A DNA stretch of 64,000 nucleotides, from positions 310,001-374,000 of the forward strand of contig NZ_QVQV01000008.1 of assembly GCF_003429005.1 (NCBI RefSeq), written 5' to 3'. The stretch comes from Paraburkholderia sp. DHOC27 (GTDB lineage: Bacteria > Pseudomonadota > Gammaproteobacteria > Burkholderiales > Burkholderiaceae). Positions within the stretch are counted from its first letter, which is position 1, and each line of letters opens with the position of its first letter. A model generated the notes under the pieces. That model was not told the DNA's origin and ran no database searches. It saw nothing but the letters and a program-made list of their open reading frames with translations. This document shows positions 58,508 through 64,000 of this stretch, piece after piece. A program made the position numbers and the translations under genes.

Positions 58508-59191
58508 TTAAACGGCCGCTGTCGAAGCGGCTGCCTGGCTGGCTGCTTTTCTGCCTGGCGACTTTTTGGCTGCCGCCTTCGGCCGACCCGCCTTCTTCAC
58601 CCCGGCCGACGATGCCGCACGCGGTTTGGCCGCGCTGGCCTTCTTCGCGACTGCTTTCTTCGCGGTCACTTTCGTGGCGCCAACTTTCTTTGCAGCCGTT
58701 TTCTTGACTGCCGCTGCTTTGACTACCGTCTTTTTGACGGTCTTCTTCGCCACCGCTTTCACGGCGGAGGCTTTCTTTGCCGCCGCTTTCCTGGCCTTGG
58801 CCGCGGGCCTGGTTGCACTGGCAACTTCGTGTGCAGCTGACGCCGCCCCGTTGATCAGGAAACGGCTACGATCTTTCACGTCCTTGATCCAGGCCGGAGG
58901 ACGCGCATGCCCGCTCCACGTTGCGCCCGTCTTTGGATCACGGTACTTGGCCGGCATCTTGCCCTTGGCACTTTTGGCGGCCTTCGATACGCCATTGACC
59001 AGGCGACGTCCGGCGGCCTTAGCTTCGCGCCTCGCTTTGGCACGCGCTTCGATATCCTCGGTGGTGAGTCCATGCTTGATCATGAGCTCGCGGATCTGAT
59101 CGACTGCGGCTTGCGCGCGTTTGGCAAGCAACGCTTCTGCTTGCGCCTGGAGTTTCTTCATACGCGCCTGAATCTGTTCGAGCGTGGCCAT
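58508..59191 (-). CDS. H-NS family protein with long alanine/lysine-rich histone-H1-like tail
   Basis: A 227-residue nucleoid protein. Residues 1-50 are a coiled-coil oligomerisation helix (ATLEQIQARMKKLQAQAEAL). The DNA-binding core KYRDPKTGATWSGHARPPAW is about residues 81-100. Ordinary H-NS of this group ends near residue 115. Here about 110 more residues rich in Ala/Lys follow, made of repeats such as AKKASAVKAVAKKTVKKTVV and AAKKVGATKVTAKKAVAKKA, like eukaryotic histone H1 or bacterial AlgP/Hc tails. AAGGAGG precedes ATG 59191. It should bind and bridge DNA and silence AT-rich or foreign genes, with the tail adding non-specific binding. Confidence 0.93.
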   Translation of the reverse strand: MATLEQIQARMKKLQAQAEALLAKRAQAAVDQIRELMIKHGLTTEDIEARAKARREAKAAGRRLVNGVSKAAKSAKGKMPAKYRDPKTGATWSGHARPPAWIKDVKDRSRFLINGAASAAHEVASATRPAAKARKAAAKKASAVKAVAKKTVKKTVVKAAAVKKTAAKKVGATKVTAKKAVAKKASAAKPRAASSAGVKKAGRPKAAAKKSPGRKAASQAAASTAAV

Positions 59192-59902
59192 AACCGCCTC
59201 CTTATGTGTGAGCGATGCATGCACTATGCCATGAGCACACGACGCCACGCTATGGTTTATGGTGCAAAAGCATGCGGGCCATCCAACGACCGTCGCATAC
59301 GTGCCGCTAGACGCAGGCTCGCAACAACGCTAGATCGCTGTTCCTTAGCATTCGCTAACAGTAAAGCGCGTTTAGCCAGAAGCGCATTGTGCACGCGGCC
59401 TAAAGGCTTAAGCGCCTTTAGCAACGGGGCTCGGGGCATTGTTTCTTAGGCGCATGCAAGCTCGTTGGCATATCGAGCTGCTACGTGCGACAGCCAGACC
59501 TTCTCAGTCACCAATCCTCCGTCGCATCGACGCGGACCAGTGTTTCATTAATACAACTGATGATGTGACCAGACTGATCTCGACACCCGCTTCTTCATCT
59601 CGCACGCATCCGGCTAAACACAAACAATGCGCGAATAGCGACGCTTGGCCGAACGCGCTTTAGAGGTTTTCGCTTCGATTCAATAGCGGGTTTGAAGCGT
59701 CGCCGCGCATTGTTGCGTTTCGCGGTTCTCATTCGAATCCTCTCAAAAGGAATCACACCCGCGACGATCGCTTACGTTAGCAGCCAATCTGAAAGAAACA
59801 GTGGCACGAATAATGCTGCAACGCTTCCATAATCGGAGCCCCGCATCGGGACCCCACATGCCGGGACACGCTAACGCGGACTCAGCCAACAGAGGTGCAA
59901 GC
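59192..59902. other. Long divergent intergenic region
   Basis: This 711-bp stretch lies between the H-NS gene and the Nramp-like transporter. A perfect inverted repeat, CTAAAGGC-ttaagc-GCCTTTAG, lies at 59400-59421. It has AT-richer stretches and no convincing gene; a start for the transporter at 59801 is possible but unsupported. Confidence 0.45.
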
Positions 59903-61195
59903 ATGAGCAAAGAAGCACTCGACGCCGACCTGGTAATCGAAGGAACGCCTGAACGATCGTGGACCAAGCGCCTAGGTCCGGGACTTATCACGGGCGCCGC
60001 GGACGACGATCCGAGCGGCATCGCAACCTATTCGCAAGCGGGCGCGCAATTCGGCTACAACCTGTTGTGGACCATCCTGCTGACCTATCCGCTGATGGTG
60101 GCCATCCAGATGATCAGCGCACGTATGGGACGCGTAACGGGACGCGGACTCGCCACCAATCTGCGGCGGCATTATCCCGCGCAGATTCTTTACGGTGCGG
60201 TCATGGTGCTGCTGATCGCCAACACCATCAACATTGCCGCAGACCTGGCGGCAATGGGCGCAGCCGCGCGACTCGTGCTCGGCGGCCCTGTGCAGATTTA
60301 CGTGGCGTTGTTCGGCACGCTGACGTTGCTCTTGCAGGTGTTCGTTCCGTATGAGCGCTACGCGAGTTTTCTCAAATGGCTCACGCTGGTGTTGCTTGCT
60401 TACGTGGCGATAGTCTTCGTGTTGCCCATCGACTGGAAAGCGGTGGGCTTAGGCATCGTCGCGCCGCATATCGAGTTCTCAGGCCACTATCTGATCACGG
60501 TCGTTGCCGTGCTAGGCACCACGATCAGTCCATATCTGTTTTTTTGGCAGGCGTCGCAGGAAGTCGAAGAGATTCGCTCGGAGCCCGCACAGGACGCCTT
60601 GCTCAAAGCGCCAAAACAAGCCCATACGCAACTGGGACGGATTCGCTTCGATACGTGGGTGGGAATGGCGATGTCGAATGGCGTCGCGTTCTTTATTATT
60701 CTCGCCGCTGCCGCGACGCTGCACGTGCATCACATTTCGGTGACCACCTCCGCTGACGCCGCGAGCGCCCTTAAGCCTATTGCGGGCCCTTTTGCTTTCC
60801 TGCTGTTCAGCCTTGGCATTATCGGCACCGGCATGCTCGCGTTGCCGGTGCTGGCGGGCTCCGCCGCTTACGCCGCTGCGGGCACGATGAAGTGGCCTAA
60901 CAGCCTGTCGCTTCAGGTCAACCTTGCCAAGCAGTTTTACGCAGTGATTGCGATCGCCATGCTGGGCGGCATCATCCTCACCTTTCTGCACTTCGATCCT
61001 ATCGAGGCGTTGTACTGGAGCGCGGTGGTCAACGGACTGGCCGCGGTGCCGATCATGGTCCTCGTCATGCTGATGGCGACACGCCCGGACATCATGGGCG
61101 ATTTTGCGGTGACCGGATGGCTGCGCTGGATTGGCTGGGCCGCTACCGGCATCATGGCTTTAGCGGCTGTGGGGATGTTCTGGCCGGCTGGATGA
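59903..61195 (+). CDS. Nramp-related divalent metal transporter with variant ion-site motifs
   Basis: A 430-residue inner-membrane protein with about 11 helices in the Nramp (LeuT-like) arrangement. TM1 reads LGPGLITGAADDDPSGIATY: the metal-site D-P-G-N of Nramp is D-P-S-G here. TM6 reads VLGTTISPYLFFWQASQEVE: the M-P-H of Nramp is S-P-Y, so the soft methionine ligand for manganese or iron is absent. The substrate may thus be a harder ion such as magnesium, as in Nramp-related magnesium transporters, or something else. AGAGGTG precedes ATG 59903 (MSKEALDAD); the frame extends to 59801 without support. It is convergent with a LysR gene. Confidence 0.88.
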   Translation: MSKEALDADLVIEGTPERSWTKRLGPGLITGAADDDPSGIATYSQAGAQFGYNLLWTILLTYPLMVAIQMISARMGRVTGRGLATNLRRHYPAQILYGAVMVLLIANTINIAADLAAMGAAARLVLGGPVQIYVALFGTLTLLLQVFVPYERYASFLKWLTLVLLAYVAIVFVLPIDWKAVGLGIVAPHIEFSGHYLITVVAVLGTTISPYLFFWQASQEVEEIRSEPAQDALLKAPKQAHTQLGRIRFDTWVGMAMSNGVAFFIILAAAATLHVHHISVTTSADAASALKPIAGPFAFLLFSLGIIGTGMLALPVLAGSAAYAAAGTMKWPNSLSLQVNLAKQFYAVIAIAMLGGIILTFLHFDPIEALYWSAVVNGLAAVPIMVLVMLMATRPDIMGDFAVTGWLRWIGWAATGIMALAAVGMFWPAG

Positions 61196-61279
61196 CGCTG
61201 GACGCTGCATGCGGCGCGAGGCGCTTAGACGATTTCTAAAGGCGGATTCGCTAAAACGCCCTCGCGTGTTCAGTAAAAC

Positions 61280-62221
61280 TCAATGCCCATGAAGCAGCCG
61301 TTCGCGTGACGATGCCGATGGCTCCATGCTGCGCTCGGCCAGCCACACTTCCTGTTGCAGCCAGTCGCGAAACGAAGCGAGTTGCGGCAAATCGCTTTGC
61401 TCGGGACGCGTCACCAGCCAATACGACTGGTGTCCGTCGACATGCACGTTGAGCACCTGCACGAGTTCACCGGTGGCGAGTTCACGCGCAATCATATGGC
61501 GGTCGGCAATCGTGATGCCGAGACCGTCGATCGCGGCACTGATCGCCATGTCGAGCAGATCGAATTCATAGCCGCCGCTGGTATCGACGCCTTCGATACC
61601 CGCTGCCGTGAGCCAGTGCTGCCAGGTCAAATAACGCTGGTCGTCGCTCGCCAGCACGTGCAGCAGCGTGAACTGGTTCAGGTCGATACCCGTCTGCCCC
61701 GCTTGCCGCGCCAATAACGCAGGTGAGCAGACCGCGACGTGCCGCTCGCTCATCAGATGCCGGTTGTCCAGACCTTCCCATTCGCCATCACCGAAACGGA
61801 TCGCGCAGTCGAGCACGCCCGATTCGGCCAGCCGGTCTTCGATGCGCGTGGACAGACTAATCTCGAGTTCCGGATGCGCGTCACGCAGACGTCCGAGCCG
61901 AGGCATCAGCCAGCGGCTCGAAAAAGTGGGCGGCGCATTCAGGCGCAAGCGGTTCAGATGCGTTTTCTCCTGAATGCTGCGCACCGTCAGTTCGATTTTG
62001 TCGAATGATTGCTGCAAGGCCTGTAACAGCAGTCGCCCCGCCGCGGACAACTCCAGATGGTGATGACGCCGCTGCAGCAGCGGCTCGCCGAGTTGCTCCT
62101 CCAGTTGCCGTACCTGGCGGCTGACCGCGCTTTGCGTGACGTTCAGAAGCTCTGCGGCACGGGTAAAGCTGCCGGTGCGGCCGGCCACTTCAAAAGCTTT
62201 GAGCGCGTTGAGCGCGGGCAT
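61280..62221 (-). CDS. LysR-family transcriptional regulator, GcvA type
   Basis: A 313-residue regulator. The N-terminal helix-turn-helix is ALNALKAFEVAGRTGSFTRA and AELLNVTQSAVSRQVRQLEE, the GcvA/AmpR-like branch. The effector domain follows from about residue 95: NAPPTFSSRWLMPRLGRLRD and the DCAIRFGDGEWEGLDNRHLM block. I chose the ATG at 62221; a TTG four codons upstream is the furthest in-frame start. It is divergent from the Pit-type phosphate transporter, 385 bp away, and convergent with the Nramp-like gene. LysR proteins often control a divergent neighbour, so either may be its target; the ligand is unknown. Confidence 0.92.
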   Translation of the reverse strand: MPALNALKAFEVAGRTGSFTRAAELLNVTQSAVSRQVRQLEEQLGEPLLQRRHHHLELSAAGRLLLQALQQSFDKIELTVRSIQEKTHLNRLRLNAPPTFSSRWLMPRLGRLRDAHPELEISLSTRIEDRLAESGVLDCAIRFGDGEWEGLDNRHLMSERHVAVCSPALLARQAGQTGIDLNQFTLLHVLASDDQRYLTWQHWLTAAGIEGVDTSGGYEFDLLDMAISAAIDGLGITIADRHMIARELATGELVQVLNVHVDGHQSYWLVTRPEQSDLPQLASFRDWLQQEVWLAERSMEPSASSRERLLHGH

Positions 62222-62233
62222 TTTTCGTTTCAA

Positions 62234-62606
62234 GGAGGTCTCTGACGGGATGCGATGAACCGGAGCGACATTTTACGCGTTCACCGCCCTGGCCCTTCGC
62301 GCGAGTCCCTGGCGCGGCAAAACGATCCTGCATGCTCAATGCTCAGACAAATGACAAGAGCGCTCAATCACGTTTCATTAGCAGTTCGAACAACATACAC
62401 ACCTCTTACAAACGGATAATGCTTGAAAGCCTTATACGTTTTCCAGATGTGAACGCCACGCCAGGCAAGGCGGCGCGCGATGACAGAGCGCGTGGCAAAG
62501 CCACCCACGCACGCACGACACAAAATCGTCACTGAATCGACACATTAATCAACCAGCATAGGGAGTTCGTGTGTCCACCAACCAGCGATAAAGAGAGACA
62601 AAGGCC
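62234..62606. other. Divergent promoter region between LysR and phosphate transporter genes
   Basis: This 373-bp stretch should hold promoters for both genes. It is AT-richer than its surroundings near 62340-62460. I could not identify a clear PhoB box or LysR T-N11-A site. No gene was recognised. Confidence 0.4.
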
Positions 62607-64000
62607 ATGCCGGAACTTTCGTACCCTCAGCCGACGAGCAACACCGCCCGAGGCCGCAATATTGGTCTAATCACGTTTCTCGCCGTCATCGGCGTCGGCT
62701 TGCTGTACTGCATATTCCATCTCGTCACCGATCTGGAATCCGTTCAGCAAACCAGCTTTCTGCCTTATTTCCTGCTGGGTATCGCGTTGCTGATCGCGCT
62801 TGGCTTCGAGTTCGTGAATGGCTTTCACGATACGGCCAACGCGGTAGCCACGGTGATCTATACCCATTCGCTCACGCCTAACTTCGCGGTGATGTGGTCG
62901 GGCACGTGGAATTTCCTCGGCGTGCTGACCTCCACGGGCGCGGTCGCCTTCGGCGTGCTGCAATTGCTGCCGGTCGAGCTGATTCTGCAGGTGGGCAGCA
63001 GCGCGGGCTTCGCGATGGTGTTCGCCCTGCTGATCGCCGCCATCATCTGGAATCTGGGCACCTGGTACTTCGGCCTGCCTTCGTCCAGTTCGCATACGCT
63101 GGTTGGCTCGATCATCGGCGTGGGTCTGATGAACCAGTTGATGCACGGCGCCAACGGCACGAGCGGCGTGGACTGGAATCAGGCGCTGGGCGTCGGCAAG
63201 TCGCTGGTGTTCTCGCCGATCGTCGGCTTCCTGCTCTCCGGCCTGCTGCTGATGGTGCTCAAGGCCGTGGTGCGCGTGCCGGCCCTGTACGCAGAGCCGA
63301 AAGGCAACGAGCCGCCGCCGTTCTGGATTCGCGGTTTGCTGATTCTGACCTGCACGGGCGTCTCCTTTGCGCACGGTTCGAACGACGGTCAAAAGGGTAT
63401 GGGACTGATCATGCTGATCCTGATCGGCACGGTGCCCACCGCTTATGCGCTGAACAAGGCCGTCACGCCGGCGGAAACGCAGACCTTCATAGCGGTCGCG
63501 CAGCAGACCGCGACCACGCTTGGCAAATACACGCAGGGCGCAGCGCCAACGGCGCATCCGCGTGCCGAGGTGGAGGCCTATGTGCGCACCCGCCAACTGA
63601 CCTCGGCCACCGTGCCCGCGTTGCAGCAACTCACTGACATGATCGGCAAGCAGGTCGGCACATCCGGTACGCTGGCAGGCGTGCCGCAGGATATCGTCGA
63701 CAACGTGCGCAACAACATGTATGTCGCTTCCGAAGCGATCCGTCTGATGGAGAAAAGCAAGCAGCCGGCCTTCTCCGAAGACGACACGAAGGTCCTCGAC
63801 AACTTCAAGAAGCAGCTGGATCACTCCACCAAATTCATCCCGACGTGGGTGAAAGTGGCCGTAGCGATCGCGCTCGGGCTGGGCACGATGGTGGGCTGGA
63901 AGCGCATCGTGGTGACAGTGGGCGAAAAAATCGGCAAGCAGCATTTGACCTACGGTCAGGGCGCGTCGGCTGAACTGGTGGCGATGCTGACCATCGGCGC
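62607..64000 (+). CDS. pitA: Inorganic phosphate transporter, Pit family (3' end outside window)
   Basis: At least 464 residues are visible, and the frame continues past position 64000. It starts MPELSYPQPTSNTARGRNIG. Membrane helices begin at about residue 20 (LITFLAVIGVGLLYCIFHLV). The duplicated Pit signatures are ALGFEFVNGFHDTANAVATV in the first half and TGVSFAHGSNDGQKGMGLIM in the second, and FGLPSSSSHTLVGSIIGVGL is a family block. Between them, residues about 290-410 form a cytoplasmic, charged insertion. Pit proteins import metal-phosphate complexes with protons and are low-affinity. AAAGG lies just before the ATG. Divergent from a LysR regulator. Confidence 0.93.
   Translation, partial: MPELSYPQPTSNTARGRNIGLITFLAVIGVGLLYCIFHLVTDLESVQQTSFLPYFLLGIALLIALGFEFVNGFHDTANAVATVIYTHSLTPNFAVMWSGTWNFLGVLTSTGAVAFGVLQLLPVELILQVGSSAGFAMVFALLIAAIIWNLGTWYFGLPSSSSHTLVGSIIGVGLMNQLMHGANGTSGVDWNQALGVGKSLVFSPIVGFLLSGLLLMVLKAVVRVPALYAEPKGNEPPPFWIRGLLILTCTGVSFAHGSNDGQKGMGLIMLILIGTVPTAYALNKAVTPAETQTFIAVAQQTATTLGKYTQGAAPTAHPRAEVEAYVRTRQLTSATVPALQQLTDMIGKQVGTSGTLAGVPQDIVDNVRNNMYVASEAIRLMEKSKQPAFSEDDTKVLDNFKKQLDHSTKFIPTWVKVAVAIALGLGTMVGWKRIVVTVGEKIGKQHLTYGQGASAELVAMLTIG

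Noticed and set aside
62667..63944. Minus-strand open frame of 425 codons opposite the phosphate transporter
   Set aside because: His/Arg/Gln-rich, no domain, antisense to a clear Pit-family protein.
1..64000. CRISPR arrays, tRNA/rRNA genes, transposases, phage genes, replication origin
   Set aside because: No evenly spaced repeat arrays, cloverleaf-type sequences, recombinase motifs or origin-like iterons were noticed on reading; subtle cases could be missed without software.

Overview
The window is high-GC DNA from a Burkholderiales bacterium, most likely a Paraburkholderia or close relative. I base this on gene content (DUF4148-type small exported proteins, a BPSL1445-like SYLF lipoprotein, H-NS proteins with alanine/lysine-rich tails, a paralogous ftsI) and on an intergenic repeat family that I remember from such genomes. 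No search was run. The density of stress, regulatory and catabolic genes and the lack of core translation genes suggest an accessory part of the genome, perhaps a secondary chromosome. I saw no tRNA, rRNA, transposase, phage gene or CRISPR array.

Layout. 1-2.9 kb: a succinate-semialdehyde-type dehydrogenase (cut by the window edge), a tartrate/D-malate dehydrogenase and a cupin-like protein. 3.4-9.2 kb: a periplasmic three-subunit molybdenum aldehyde oxidoreductase (paoABC) with a MocA-type cofactor enzyme, then a PIG-L deacetylase. 9.6-13.6 kb: a translationally coupled operon aepX-aepY-phnW for 2-aminoethylphosphonate synthesis, in which the PEP mutase carries a nucleotidyltransferase domain. 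13.7-14.6 kb: a long inverted repeat in T/A-rich DNA without genes. 14.7-19.7 kb: a chemoreceptor, a second FtsI/PBP3 and a DUF484-GGDEF protein. 20-23.2 kb: an AcpA-like phosphoesterase lipoprotein and a di-haem peroxidase.

24.8-29.6 kb holds a stress or light-response type cluster: SDR, SYLF lipoprotein, CsbD, lipocalin, ECF sigma factor and a MerR regulator resembling LitR without a B12 site. Several short tandem or direct repeats sit at its gene boundaries and may be operators. 30-32.6 kb has three DUF4148-type exported proteins. Two of them end in the same motif, C-V-G-P-x-x-x-C-T-P-[FY]-F-G-S. The motif returns at 51.2 kb as a 52-residue lipoprotein next to two DUF4148 genes that lack it, and in altered form at 53.7 kb. 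33-37.9 kb: an alpha/beta hydrolase, two small proteins, glutathione peroxidase, glucose-6-phosphate dehydrogenase and a YigZ protein. 38-43.8 kb: a four-gene catabolic operon (aldehyde dehydrogenase, MFS transporter, enolase-superfamily dehydratase, GMC oxidoreductase).

45-53 kb: a PAS-GGDEF-EAL protein, small hypothetical proteins, a cold-shock protein, a PlsC acyltransferase, the second DUF4148 group and a sensor kinase with no adjacent response regulator. 54.6-57.8 kb: two envelope fusion proteins, DedA-PAP2-LssY (with degenerate PAP2 motifs) and DedA-rhodanese. These are followed by a second, near-identical cold-shock gene with a strong hairpin in its leader, an H-NS protein with a histone-H1-like tail, an Nramp-like transporter with altered metal-site motifs, a LysR regulator and the start of a Pit-type phosphate transporter.

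Together the window combines envelope and stress functions, phosphonate surface chemistry and carbon catabolism. The strongest leads are the C-terminal motif family, the phosphonate-activation operon, the inverted repeat and the DedA fusion pair.
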